64,000 nt of DNA, taken from positions 248,001-312,000 of the forward strand of contig NZ_JACSCW010000003.1 in NCBI RefSeq assembly GCF_014333585.1, in the 5' to 3' direction. A program made the position numbers and the translations under genes. Below the pieces are notes generated by a model. It made no database searches and was not told the origin of the DNA. It saw only the letters and a list, made by a program, of their open reading frames with translations. Positions 52,491-60,236 of this stretch are shown one piece after another. This DNA is from Hymenobacter sp. BT188. GTDB taxonomy: Bacteria; Bacteroidota; Bacteroidia; Cytophagales; Hymenobacteraceae. Within the stretch, counting starts at the first letter, position 1. Every line of letters starts with the position of its first letter.

Positions 52491-52498
52491 TATATTTG
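52491..52498 (+). promoter_or_regulatory. Candidate -7 element (TATATTTG)
   Basis: Exact TAnnTTTG match 28 bp before the GTG of the next small gene; no TTG at the usual 19 bp distance. Confidence 0.4.
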
Positions 52499-52525
52499 GT
52501 TAATTATCCCTGCCAAATTCGTCTC

Positions 52526-52687
52526 GTGAGAAAGATAATGACCTTGCTGCTGGCCGCAGTACTGACCGGTTCTGCCGTGGCTCCCATGGTCGGTTGCGCT
52601 CAGCGCACAGCCCAGCAAAAGAAAACCAAAGCCTTCAAGCGCCAAAGCAAAGGCGGCCGCATGCCCTGCCCTACGCACGACTGCTAA
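52526..52687 (+). CDS. Small lipoprotein with C-terminal PCPTHDC
   Basis: A 53-residue protein from GTG 52526 (MRKIMTLLLAAVLTGSAV); ATG 52538 is an alternative start. The hydrophobic signal ends at a lipobox (MVGC), followed by a basic segment (QQKKTKAFKRQSKGG) and a tail RMPCPTHDC with two cysteines. I have seen similar short proteins with a C-terminal P-C-P-x-x-x-C in Bacteroidota but no function. The stop overlaps the next gene start (TAATG). Small but supported by the signal peptide and the coupling. Confidence 0.55.
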   Translation: MRKIMTLLLAAVLTGSAVAPMVGCAQRTAQQKKTKAFKRQSKGGRMPCPTHDC

Positions 52688-53370
52688 TGCTGATACGAAT
52701 GAGCCATTTGCGCATCGCCGGCAAATTGATGCTGGTTGTTGTGCTACTTCTAGCAGGTACTGTTGCTCACAGTCAGGGGAGGCATGCTAGGTTTATGCAA
52801 GTAACGAGCATAGGTAAGTTCAAGCCTGGTTTCTACACGCTGCTAGACGGGTCTCGACACGGCGGTAAATTACGTGTATGGCAGGATTTGGAACGTAACG
52901 TTGTTCAGGTTGAGCAAGGAAAAGCCGATCCAATAAACTTGCAAACAGCTGACTTGCAAGGATTCACTATTGGAACTGATAGCTTTGCTGTGGTGCGACA
53001 GGTAGCAATGGTAGGCGCGCCAACTGAAAAACCATTCGGTGAAGCAGAATTCTTTCGAGTAATGCTCACTGGAAGGATTCAAGTCTTGCAGCATGATCAA
53101 TTGATGCGGAGCCACAATACTGTTGGGCACTTGAACATCTGGCTGCTACGGATGTCACCTGAGTCGGCTATTGTAGGATTACCCTATGAACAAAGCGCCT
53201 TTGCACAACATGCATCGACGCTTTTTGTCGATAATCCCTTGCTATGCCAACGTATCCGAGCCGGGTTGGTCGGACCGGATGATTTCAAGCGAATCATCTA
53301 TGCATATCTATTTAAAAGGGAAATTGAGCAGGTCAGCTACGAGGAAGCAGCTAATATTTTCCGTCAATAG
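52687..53370 (+). CDS. Hypothetical secreted protein
   Basis: A 227-residue protein from the ATG at 52687 that overlaps the preceding stop (TAATG); ATG 52699 is an alternative. A long hydrophobic signal ends near VAHSQ. The mature part has beta-rich segments (GKFKPGFYTLLDGSRHGGKL, LQGFTIGTDSFAVVRQV) and a helical end (DDFKRIIYAYLFKREIEQ). I recognise no family. Translation is coupled to the small lipoprotein before it. Confidence 0.6.
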   Translation: MLIRMSHLRIAGKLMLVVVLLLAGTVAHSQGRHARFMQVTSIGKFKPGFYTLLDGSRHGGKLRVWQDLERNVVQVEQGKADPINLQTADLQGFTIGTDSFAVVRQVAMVGAPTEKPFGEAEFFRVMLTGRIQVLQHDQLMRSHNTVGHLNIWLLRMSPESAIVGLPYEQSAFAQHASTLFVDNPLLCQRIRAGLVGPDDFKRIIYAYLFKREIEQVSYEEAANIFRQ

Positions 53371-53477
53371 CCTTTGAGCAACAGTGTCGTATTTAATAAC
53401 AACTGAGAAAGCATGAACCATCGTCCACGAATGAAGGATGCTCGATAGATTACTCTCTAATTAACGTCATTCCAAAA

Positions 53478-53873
53478 ATGCCCCCCGAGCAAAACCCACT
53501 CACCGCCCTCCGTGCCGCTGCTGATGCCGTACGTGAACAATTGCAGGTCAATGGCTTTGATGCTGCCGGTGTGCAGCGCCTCTCCGAATTTATTGAAGGG
53601 CAACGGGCACAATTGCCTGAGGCGAGCCGGGAAGGTGTGATCAATGCTTTAGGTTGCTTTCTGGGCGAGTGCATCGCGCAAACTTATCAGGGCGAGTGGG
53701 CAACTGGGCCGGATGGCACTACGGGCATTGGCTTGCGCGATAAGCTGTTTCTAAATCCCTTTTATCGCGTGGGGCAACAGCTAAAGCATAGCTTGGCTGA
53801 TTCAGTGATGACGTTTTTCGAGCAGATTCCGGCACGTTTAGAGGCTGAACCTGTCCGCAAAAATTGGATTTAA
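53478..53873 (+). CDS. Hypothetical protein, tandem paralogue 1
   Basis: A 131-residue soluble protein with NALGCFLGECI in the middle and TGIGLRDKLFLNPFYRVGQQL near the end. These two segments recur in the next gene (NALGCFLGECI, FINPFSYVERQL), so the two are paralogues in tandem. Predicted alpha/beta, no signal peptide. Family not recognised. The start codon lies inside a copy of the recurrent word (ATGCCCCCCGAG). Confidence 0.65.
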   Translation: MPPEQNPLTALRAAADAVREQLQVNGFDAAGVQRLSEFIEGQRAQLPEASREGVINALGCFLGECIAQTYQGEWATGPDGTTGIGLRDKLFLNPFYRVGQQLKHSLADSVMTFFEQIPARLEAEPVRKNWI

Positions 53874-53993
53874 TTACTATATTTTCCCTGAAATATTATT
53901 TTCTTCTGTTGTAAGTTTAAAACTTAACTAATCCGGTAGTTTTCATTTTGAACCTTGCTTGCGTCAGTTACCGGATGCTGCGTTTTTTCTACA

Positions 53994-54410
53994 ATGGAAG
54001 AACTACGAAGCGCCGCCGAAGCCGTGCGGCAAAATTTAAACATCCCTTCTTTTGACGAAGTAGCAGTGTCAACGCTCACCGATTTCATTGATCGTGAGCG
54101 AACTAGCATTGAACACGAAGCCATGCCCGGAGTAGTAAATGCGCTGGGGTGCTTTTTGGGGGAGTGCATAATCCGTAGCTTTGGGGGCCACTGGCACCGC
54201 GACGCCTCCGGGCTGGTCGGCGTACAGATAGCTGGTTGTACCTTTATCAATCCGTTCAGCTACGTGGAGCGGCAATTGGTGCATGGTGCGGTTGAGTCCG
54301 TAATGGTACTCTTCCACTCTGTGCCCACCCGCTTAGCCGCGGCTGCCGCACCACGTCGTCGAACTTGGATTCCCGTCCCCTTGCCCCCGCGCCGAACGAC
54401 TTCCCCATGA
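53994..54410 (+). CDS. Hypothetical protein, tandem paralogue 2
   Basis: About 138 residues from the ATG at 53994 (MEELRSAAEAVRQNL); a TTG at 53955 is less likely. Shares with its neighbour the pattern AAAEAVR...L..F...GVVNALGCFLGECI...G..W...FINPF..V.RQL.H...ESV, with a longer, Pro/Arg-rich tail. The stop overlaps the cmk ATG by 4 bp (ATGA), so it is co-translated with cmk. Function unknown. Confidence 0.68.
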   Translation: MEELRSAAEAVRQNLNIPSFDEVAVSTLTDFIDRERTSIEHEAMPGVVNALGCFLGECIIRSFGGHWHRDASGLVGVQIAGCTFINPFSYVERQLVHGAVESVMVLFHSVPTRLAAAAAPRRRTWIPVPLPPRRTTSP

Positions 54411-55153
54411 GAAAAATCGTCATTGCCATCGACGGCTACTCTTCGTGCGGTAAAAGCACCACCGCCAAAGCCGTAGCCGCCGAGTTAGGGTATGCCTACA
54501 TTGACACGGGCGCCATGTACCGGGCCGTGACCCTATATTTGCTCGAACACGAAATTGCTTTTGACGATTTGCCCCGTATCGAGCGGGCCCTGCACGATAT
54601 GCACATCTCCTTTAAGCGCAACCGCCGCACAGGGCGAAACGAATTGTGTCTGGACGGCGAAATCCGCGAAGATGAAATTCGTCAGATGGTTATCTCTAAC
54701 TCCGTAAGTGAGGTGTCGGTGATACCAGCCGTGCGCCACGCCATGGTCAGTCAGCAGCAGCGCATGGGCCGCAAGCGCGGAGTAGTGATGGATGGCCGCG
54801 ACATTGGTACTACGGTGTTCCCGGATGCGGAAGTAAAGGTGTTTATGACCGCCGAAACCCGCGTGCGGGCGCTACGTCGGCAGGAGGAGTTGGCTATGAA
54901 TGGGGAGCATGTGGAAGTGGAGGCTATTATCGACAACCTCACCAAGCGCGACCACATTGACTCGACCCGCGCCGAAAGCCCACTGCGGCGTGCTACCGAT
55001 GCCATCATGCTCGATACCACGCATATCACCATTGATGAGCAGGTAGATTTCGTGTTGGAGCGCGTATCAGCTGCGCTATTTTCGTTAGCCGCAGTTGGCG
55101 ACTTAGCCGTGCCCAATGACGAAAAAATGCCCCCCACGATCCATCATACCTAA
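54407..55153 (+). CDS. cmk: (d)CMP kinase
   Basis: About 248 residues from the ATG at 54407 (MRKIVIAIDGYSSCGKST, Walker A). Phosphorylates CMP and dCMP to the diphosphates. NMP-binding part with YIDTGAMYRAVTLYL, GRDIGTTVFPDAEVKVF, RALRRQEELA lid and RDHIDSTRAESPLRRATDA. Slightly longer than the 225-230 typical because of a C-terminal extension that ends in DEKMPPTIHHT. The 3' end holds one arm of a long-range hairpin (55122-55233). Confidence 0.96.
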   Translation: MRKIVIAIDGYSSCGKSTTAKAVAAELGYAYIDTGAMYRAVTLYLLEHEIAFDDLPRIERALHDMHISFKRNRRTGRNELCLDGEIREDEIRQMVISNSVSEVSVIPAVRHAMVSQQQRMGRKRGVVMDGRDIGTTVFPDAEVKVFMTAETRVRALRRQEELAMNGEHVEVEAIIDNLTKRDHIDSTRAESPLRRATDAIMLDTTHITIDEQVDFVLERVSAALFSLAAVGDLAVPNDEKMPPTIHHT

Positions 55154-55233
55154 AAGGTATTGAGGTAATAAGGGCTCCGTGGGCCTGTAAGTCACGTTAG
55201 GGAAAACTATATCGTTTTGGGGGGCATTTTTTT
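55122..55233 (+). terminator. Long-range hairpin at the cmk 3' end
   Basis: Perfect 15-bp arms AAAAAATGCCCCCCA (55122-55136, inside cmk) and TGGGGGGCATTTTTT (55218-55232) with 81 nt between, and a T-run. The interior contains a smaller hairpin ATACCT-AAA-AGGTAT spanning the stop codon. It may end the transcript, with the first arm inside the coding region. Confidence 0.5.
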
Positions 55234-55328
55234 GTGCTGATCTTCGTATTACGCATGAGTTTACTCGGGTAAATGCCAAAAAGATGAACAAGGTCTGGCG
55301 CTGTCGGCGGCCAGTTAGGGCACTAAAG

Positions 55329-55357
55329 TTGCAGCTACAACTGCCGAAATATTTTCC
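55329..55357 (+). promoter_or_regulatory. Candidate promoter of ispH
   Basis: TTG (55329-55331), 18 bp, TATTTTCC (55350-55357), a near match to the Bacteroidota consensus, with the ATG only 5 bp beyond. If used the transcript would be leaderless or nearly so. Confidence 0.35.
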
Positions 55358-55362
55358 CTGTC

Positions 55363-56247
55363 ATGAACATCACTATCGATAAAAATTCCGGCTATTGTTT
55401 TGGCGTTGAGTTCGCCATTCAGATGGCTGAGGATGAGCTGGAGAACGAATCAACTTTATACTGCTTAGGCGATATTGTCCACAACCGCATGGAAGTGGAG
55501 CGCCTGCACCAGCGCGGCCTGCGCATCATCGACCGCGAAGAGCTTCAGCAGATACACGATAGCAAAGTACTGATACGCGCCCACGGGGAGCCACCGGAGA
55601 CCTATGAACTGGCATTGCGCAATAACCTGGAACTGATCGATGCTTCATGCCCCGTGGTGCTCAAGCTGCAAAACCGTGTGAAGCACGCCTACGACGTAAG
55701 TCGGCGGCACGAAGGCCAGATTGTCATCTACGGGCAGCCGGGCCATGCCGAAGTTACTGGCCTAGCTGGCCAAACCGGCAATCGCGCCCTAATCGTGATG
55801 ACCGAAGCCGACCTCGACCAAATCGACTTTGCCCGCCCCGTCACGCTGTTTAGTCAAACGACGAAAAGCACCGCCGGCTTCTACCGCATGAAGCAGTTGA
55901 TTGAGGATCGCATTGCCGCAGCCGGTGGCAGCTTGGATAGCTTCGATGCTAACGACAGCATCTGCCGCCAGGTAAGTAACCGCGAGCCCGCGCTGGCAAA
56001 GTTTGCCATAGAGCACGATATCATCGTGTTTGTGAGTGGACGCAAAAGCTCCAATGGCAAGGCCCTGTTTTCGGTAGTTAACCAGACGAATGAACGCAGC
56101 TACTTCGTGGAAAACGACCAAGATCTTAATGATGATTGGTTTGTGGGGGCCAATTCTGTCGGGATTTGTGGCGCTACCAGCACGCCTATGTGGCTGATGC
56201 AGCGTGTCGCCGATCGTATTGCCCAGGTAGCTTTGGAGGCAGTATAG
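55363..56247 (+). CDS. ispH: 4-hydroxy-3-methylbut-2-enyl diphosphate reductase
   Basis: A 294-residue iron-sulfur enzyme for the last step of the MEP isoprenoid pathway (HMBPP to IPP and DMAPP). The three cluster cysteines stand in GYCFGVEFA (Cys 12), ASCPVVL (about 91-96) and DSICRQVSNR (about 202). HNRMEVERL, RAHGEPPET (His), GQPGHAEVTG, FSQTTKS and GRKSSNG complete the family set. Slightly shorter than E. coli IspH (316) but complete. A terminator follows at 56281. Confidence 0.97.
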   Translation: MNITIDKNSGYCFGVEFAIQMAEDELENESTLYCLGDIVHNRMEVERLHQRGLRIIDREELQQIHDSKVLIRAHGEPPETYELALRNNLELIDASCPVVLKLQNRVKHAYDVSRRHEGQIVIYGQPGHAEVTGLAGQTGNRALIVMTEADLDQIDFARPVTLFSQTTKSTAGFYRMKQLIEDRIAAAGGSLDSFDANDSICRQVSNREPALAKFAIEHDIIVFVSGRKSSNGKALFSVVNQTNERSYFVENDQDLNDDWFVGANSVGICGATSTPMWLMQRVADRIAQVALEAV

Positions 56248-56280
56248 TCCCGCACGGATTTCTGTTTAACATCATCGTTA

Positions 56281-56315
56281 TTTGCCCGACCGGTTTCTGG
56301 TCGGGCATTTTTGTT
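56281..56315 (+). terminator. Intrinsic terminator
   Basis: GCCCGACC-ggtttct-GGTCGGGC stem followed by ATTTTTG; ends ispH. Confidence 0.85.
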
Positions 56316-56330
56316 TACCTCTGCTGCCGT

Positions 56331-56879
56331 ATGCGCAAACTCTTCAATTACTTCCTCAACGGCTTCCTGATTGTGGCGCCGGTTGGCCTCACCATCTACA
56401 TTCTGTTTGCTACTATCCGGTGGCTCGATAGTTTGTTTCGTATGGATAATGTGCCCCCCGGCATTGGCTTGCTGACGGCTATTGTACTACTAACTGTAGT
56501 AGGGTTCATTGCCAAGTCGTTTATGGTGCGGCCCTTCCTCATTATTGCTGAGCGAGTGCTGCACCGCACGCCTCTGGTGAGCATTATTTACTCCAGCCTC
56601 AAAGATCTGTTTGATGCATTTGTAGGCGATAATCAGAAGTTCAATTGCCCTGTCGTCATGTGTGTTAACCCCGAAGCCAAGATTTTCAAAATGGGGTTTG
56701 TAACGCAGGAGAACATGGAGCCCGCTAACCGCCCCGACTTAGTAGCTGTTTACTGCCCACACTCTTACAACTTCTCCGGCGAGCTATTTTTAGTGCCCAA
56801 GGAGAATGTCACTTTCCTGGAGCTGCCCAGCAGTGAGGTCATGAAATTTGTGGTGTCGGGGGGCGTTTCGCGGCTTTAA
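56331..56879 (+). CDS. DUF502 family membrane protein
   Basis: About 182 residues from the ATG at 56331 (MRKLFNYFLNGFLIV); the frame opens much earlier in ispH without coding sense. Two TM helices (about 8-28 and 45-65), then a soluble DUF502 part with RTPLVSIIYSSLKDLFDAF, VVMCVNPEAKIFKMGFVT and VYCPHSYNFSGELFLVPKENV. The family is common in bacteria and plants (COV1-like) and its bacterial role is unknown. Two copies of the recurrent word fall in this gene. Confidence 0.85.
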   Translation: MRKLFNYFLNGFLIVAPVGLTIYILFATIRWLDSLFRMDNVPPGIGLLTAIVLLTVVGFIAKSFMVRPFLIIAERVLHRTPLVSIIYSSLKDLFDAFVGDNQKFNCPVVMCVNPEAKIFKMGFVTQENMEPANRPDLVAVYCPHSYNFSGELFLVPKENVTFLELPSSEVMKFVVSGGVSRL

Positions 56880-56910
56880 AAGCACTAAGCCAGTAATTAT
56901 AAGTCCTCCC

Positions 56911-57016
56911 GTCTGTCATCGTGAGCAGCGCGAAGGACCTTATCACACCCGAACAACTTGCCGAGCAACGACTCGTGCTGTGGTGAGAAGGTCCTTCCTG
57001 CGTCAGGATAACAGAC
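56911..57016. repeat. Palindromic intergenic repeat, family B, copy 2
   Basis: Arms GTCTGTCATCGTGAGCAGCG..CGAAGGACC and ..GGTCCTTCCTG..GGATAACAGAC; more diverged than copy 1. Confidence 0.65.
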
Positions 57017-57097
57017 GGAGGGATATTAAGAAGTAGCAACACTTCACCTAAGCGCCGTATACGCTAATCTTAGAACGTAAAAGGTTAGCATTAGTCA

Positions 57098-57898
57098 GTG
57101 AAAACAACTTTGCATTATCGGACCTATGGCACCGGCCCGCGAGTGGTGCTGGCTTTCCACGGCTACGGGCAAAGCGAAGGCCACTGGCGCAGTGTAGCCG
57201 CCGTGCTGGGCGATAGAGCCACCATCTATTCATTCGATCTATTTTATCATGGCAATAGCCGGCTTGCTAAGGCAGATGCTCCGATAACCAAAACGCGCCT
57301 CGGCGAACTGTTGGAGGAATTTCTGACCGATAATAAGATTGAGAAATTTAGCCTGCTGGCTTTCAGTATGGGGGCCAAATTTGCGCTTACAGCGGTTGAG
57401 CATTTTCCTGGTAGGGTGGAGAAAATCTGGCTTATTGCGCCCGATGGTCTCCAACGACAGTTCTGGTACTCGCTGGCTACTTATCCGCCCTGGATGCGCG
57501 GGGTGCTGGGCCGGGCTGTATTACGCCCGCAGCGGTTGCTGCGCTTCCTAAATGCGCTGGGGGAGCGCCGCGTAGTGGATACCAACCTGATACGCTTTGC
57601 CGAATGGCAACTCGAAAGTCGCGAAAAGCGTCTGCGCGTGTACCGAAGCTGGGTCGGATTTCGACTGCTGGTGTTCAGCTTAAAAGACTTGGCTCGTATC
57701 CTGAACGAGCATAAAGTGCAGGTTGCCTTTTTTCTGGGAAAACAAGACCGGGTGATTCCGCACGCTGGTTTGCAACGCTTTATTGGCTCATTGCAGCATG
57801 CGCGCACGGTTATCCTCGACACAGGCCATGCCGGTCTTATTTACGACGTAGCGGCATATCTGCGTCGTCATCCCGAATTTATTGCGCCGACGTCTTAG
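57098..57898 (+). CDS. Alpha/beta-hydrolase
   Basis: A 266-residue protein from GTG 57098 with oxyanion region FHGYGQSEGHW (about 25-35), nucleophile elbow AFSMGAKFAL (Ser about 93), and a catalytic His in LDTGHAGLIYDV near residue 250; QDRVIPHAGL carries the likely acid. No signal peptide. The substrate is unknown; the S-M-G elbow is unspecific. The 3' end overlaps the minus-strand macrodomain gene by 20 bp. Confidence 0.82.
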   Translation: MKTTLHYRTYGTGPRVVLAFHGYGQSEGHWRSVAAVLGDRATIYSFDLFYHGNSRLAKADAPITKTRLGELLEEFLTDNKIEKFSLLAFSMGAKFALTAVEHFPGRVEKIWLIAPDGLQRQFWYSLATYPPWMRGVLGRAVLRPQRLLRFLNALGERRVVDTNLIRFAEWQLESREKRLRVYRSWVGFRLLVFSLKDLARILNEHKVQVAFFLGKQDRVIPHAGLQRFIGSLQHARTVILDTGHAGLIYDVAAYLRRHPEFIAPTS

Positions 57899-58466
57899 CT
57901 GTTAGTTCGCGTTCATACAGCAGCTTAGTTTCCCCATCAAACACCACAAACACAACCTCCGCTGGCTGCTCATAGGATTCCAGAAAGGCTAGCACCTCGC
58001 GCACGGCAATGGTAGTAGCCTCGGGCTTGGGATACCCATAAATTCCGGTGCTAATTCCCGGAAAAGCGATGTTTGCCAGAGTATGTCGGGCGGCAATAGT
58101 AAGACTGTTGCGGTAGCAGTTGGCTAATAGTTCCGGCTCCTGCTTGTGCCCACCGTTCCAAACTGGCCCCACGGTATGAATCACATGCTTACTAAGTAAG
58201 CGGCCACCCGTGGTAATGACGGCTTCCCCTGTGCGCAAGCCTTTACCGTAATGACCAGCTCGTAAGCGGCGGCATTCTTCTAAAATTTGAGGGCCGCCGG
58301 CGCGATGAATAGCGCCATCTACACCGCCTCCGCCGAGTAGGGAAGAGTTGGCAGCGTTTACAATCGCATCGGTGTCGACAGTAGTAATGTCACCTTGGTA
58401 TAATAAAATGCGGCCAAATGATTGGGCTTGAGAACGCCATAAGCCTTCGGAAGATTGGTTATGCAT
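57879..58466 (-). CDS. Macrodomain ADP-ribose hydrolase (YmdB-like)
   Basis: A 195-residue macrodomain protein. DAIVNAANSSLLGGGGVDGAIHRAGG (read as two adjacent parts) binds the ADP-ribose; LSKHVIHTVGPVWNGG and FPGISTGIYGYPKPEA follow. The family removes O-acetyl-ADP-ribose or ADP-ribose from protein. No toxin or sirtuin gene adjoins. The ATG at 58466 fits; about 20 extra N-terminal residues precede the usual start. Confidence 0.9.
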   Translation of the reverse strand: MHNQSSEGLWRSQAQSFGRILLYQGDITTVDTDAIVNAANSSLLGGGGVDGAIHRAGGPQILEECRRLRAGHYGKGLRTGEAVITTGGRLLSKHVIHTVGPVWNGGHKQEPELLANCYRNSLTIAARHTLANIAFPGISTGIYGYPKPEATTIAVREVLAFLESYEQPAEVVFVVFDGETKLLYERELTAKTSAQ

Positions 58467-58630
58467 AGGAAGCGTGGAAACAGATGCTGGTTAGGATAAC
58501 GAGAGTTTTGAGGGAACGGAAGAATGAATGGTTTAAGCTAAAAAGCCCCCCAGCTTTATACTTAACTATGGTAGATAAAGGATTAAGCGTTATCCTTAGG
58601 CAAGTCATCAGCGTCCTAAATCGGGGAAGC

Positions 58631-58663
58631 TTGGCTTCTAACCAGTGGCTTCCCTTATATTTC
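58631..58663 (+). promoter_or_regulatory. Candidate promoter of the RimK triad
   Basis: TTG (58631-58633), 22 bp, TATATTTC (58656-58663), ATG 7 bp further on. Two mismatches to the ideal; transcript would be nearly leaderless. Confidence 0.4.
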
Positions 58664-58670
58664 CTTTACC

Positions 58671-59156
58671 ATGAGAAAACAGCGGGTTCCGAAACGAGTA
58701 GTAGGGCGAAGAGAGTTGGTTGATTTCCCACAATTCAAGTTGCGTGGGGTAGAAGCGAAAGTAGATACGGGGGCATATACAGGCGCTATTCACTGCTCCA
58801 ATATTCACATCGAAATCCTGCCCGACGGCCGCGAGCTGCTCTGCGTACAGCTACTCGACCCCTCACATCCAAATTTTAATGGCCGGCCGCTACAGTTCGC
58901 CGAGTTTTCCCTGCGCGACATCAAAAGCTCGAATGGAGAAGTGCAAGAACGCTATGTTATTCAGACAGTTATTCAGTTATTTGGCGAAGATATTACCGCC
59001 GAGTTTTCCCTGTCCGACCGCTCCGATATGCGCTACCCCGTGCTCATTGGGCGGGTCTTATTGCGTCAAGCACAACTGGTAGTTGATGTGGCTCGCCTAC
59101 ATTTGTCGTATAAAAGTCAGGCCGTGGCCAAACATCCGCGGCAACAAATTGATTAG
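58671..59156 (+). CDS. RimK-associated retropepsin-like protease (Zn_protease family)
   Basis: A 161-residue protein with the Asp-protease-like signature KVDTGAYTGAIHCSN (about 30-44), RYVIQTVIQLFGE and a C-terminal RYPVLIGRVLLRQAQLVVDV that holds the second flap region. The family is annotated 'ATP-dependent zinc protease' (PF05618 type) and includes RimB, the partner of RimK. It starts a three-gene set with rimK 54 bp downstream and an AstE-like gene next. The name is by motif plus context; catalysis is not shown for this protein. Confidence 0.85.
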   Translation: MRKQRVPKRVVGRRELVDFPQFKLRGVEAKVDTGAYTGAIHCSNIHIEILPDGRELLCVQLLDPSHPNFNGRPLQFAEFSLRDIKSSNGEVQERYVIQTVIQLFGEDITAEFSLSDRSDMRYPVLIGRVLLRQAQLVVDVARLHLSYKSQAVAKHPRQQID

Positions 59157-59210
59157 GCTTTTCCCTGTTTTCCTGCCTCCGCTCCCATTTACCTCTGACC
59201 TATCTTTCCA

Positions 59211-60161
59211 ATGAAACTGGCCATTCTCTCGCGCGAGCCGAGGCTGTACTCCACCATGCGCCTTGTCGAAGCAGCCACGCTGCGCGGCTATGAGGCGGTG
59301 GTCGTCGACCATCTGCATTGCAACCTGGTGCTGGAGAAAGGCGACCCAGGTATAATTTACGAAGGCAAAAAACTGACGGGTTTCGATGCTATCATTCCGC
59401 GCATTGGCGCCTCGGTTACGTTTTACGGCACGGCCGTAGTGCGGCAATTTGAGATGATGAAAGTGCGCACGGCCATCGATAGTCAAGCTATTGTGCGCTC
59501 CCGCGATAAGCTGCGCTCTATGCAGATTCTGTCGCGGGCCGGGGTAGGAATGCCCAAAACCGCCTTCACCAACTACTCCGATGAGGTGCCCGAAATGATC
59601 AAGCAGGTTGGTGGCGCCCCGGTGATTATCAAGCTTCTGGAAGGTACGCAAGGCCTTGGCGTTGTACTGGCTGAGACCGAGAAAGCTGCCCAATCGGTGA
59701 TCGAGGCCTTTCATAACCTGAAGGCCCGCATCATTGTGCAAGAGTTTATTGCCGAAAGCAAAGGCGCCGACCTGCGGGCATTTGTGGTGAATGGCGAAGT
59801 GGTGGGTGCCATGAAGCGCCAAGGCAAGGAAGGCGAGTTTCGCTCCAACCTGCACCGGGGCGGATCGGGTAAGCTGGTGAAGCTGAGCCGGGCCGAAAAA
59901 GCTGCCGCTTTGCTGGCTACCAAAGCCCTGGGCTTGGGCATTGCTGGCGTCGATATGTTGCAGAGCAAGCGCGGTCCGTTGGTATTGGAGGTGAATTCGT
60001 CGCCGGGGCTGGAAGGTATTGAGAAGGCTACCGGCCTAGATATTGCCGGCAAAATCATTGAATACACGGCGGCGCTAGTGCATAGCAAGCGTAAGGATTC
60101 CGCTAAAAAAACGACCAGAAAAGCCCCCCAGCCCGATACCCAACCTGATGTAGTAGGGTAA
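59211..60161 (+). CDS. rimK: RimK-family alpha-L-glutamate ligase
   Basis: A 316-residue ATP-grasp ligase. N-terminal [37 protein letters not shown], central [18 protein letters not shown] (ATP-grasp lid), [16 protein letters not shown], and the metal/ATP end [18 protein letters not shown]. RimK adds glutamates to the C-terminus of ribosomal S6 in E. coli; relatives add Glu to other substrates, so the target here is open. A Lys-rich tail ([17 protein letters not shown]) extends past the usual end. Lies between the protease and the AstE-like gene. Confidence 0.93.
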   Translation: MKLAILSREPRLYSTMRLVEAATLRGYEAVVVDHLHCNLVLEKGDPGIIYEGKKLTGFDAIIPRIGASVTFYGTAVVRQFEMMKVRTAIDSQAIVRSRDKLRSMQILSRAGVGMPKTAFTNYSDEVPEMIKQVGGAPVIIKLLEGTQGLGVVLAETEKAAQSVIEAFHNLKARIIVQEFIAESKGADLRAFVVNGEVVGAMKRQGKEGEFRSNLHRGGSGKLVKLSRAEKAAALLATKALGLGIAGVDMLQSKRGPLVLEVNSSPGLEGIEKATGLDIAGKIIEYTAALVHSKRKDSAKKTTRKAPQPDTQPDVVG

Positions 60162-60236
60162 ACGGTTTGAAATACACCTGTATTTGTTCCACTCTTAACG
60201 CTTCAGCCTTTGCCTCATACCTACGGCCCCACCGAC

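Noticed and set aside
58484..58723. Possible 79-residue protein before the protease gene
   Set aside because: No coding features, overlaps a half-terminator word and the promoter candidate, and ends inside the next gene.
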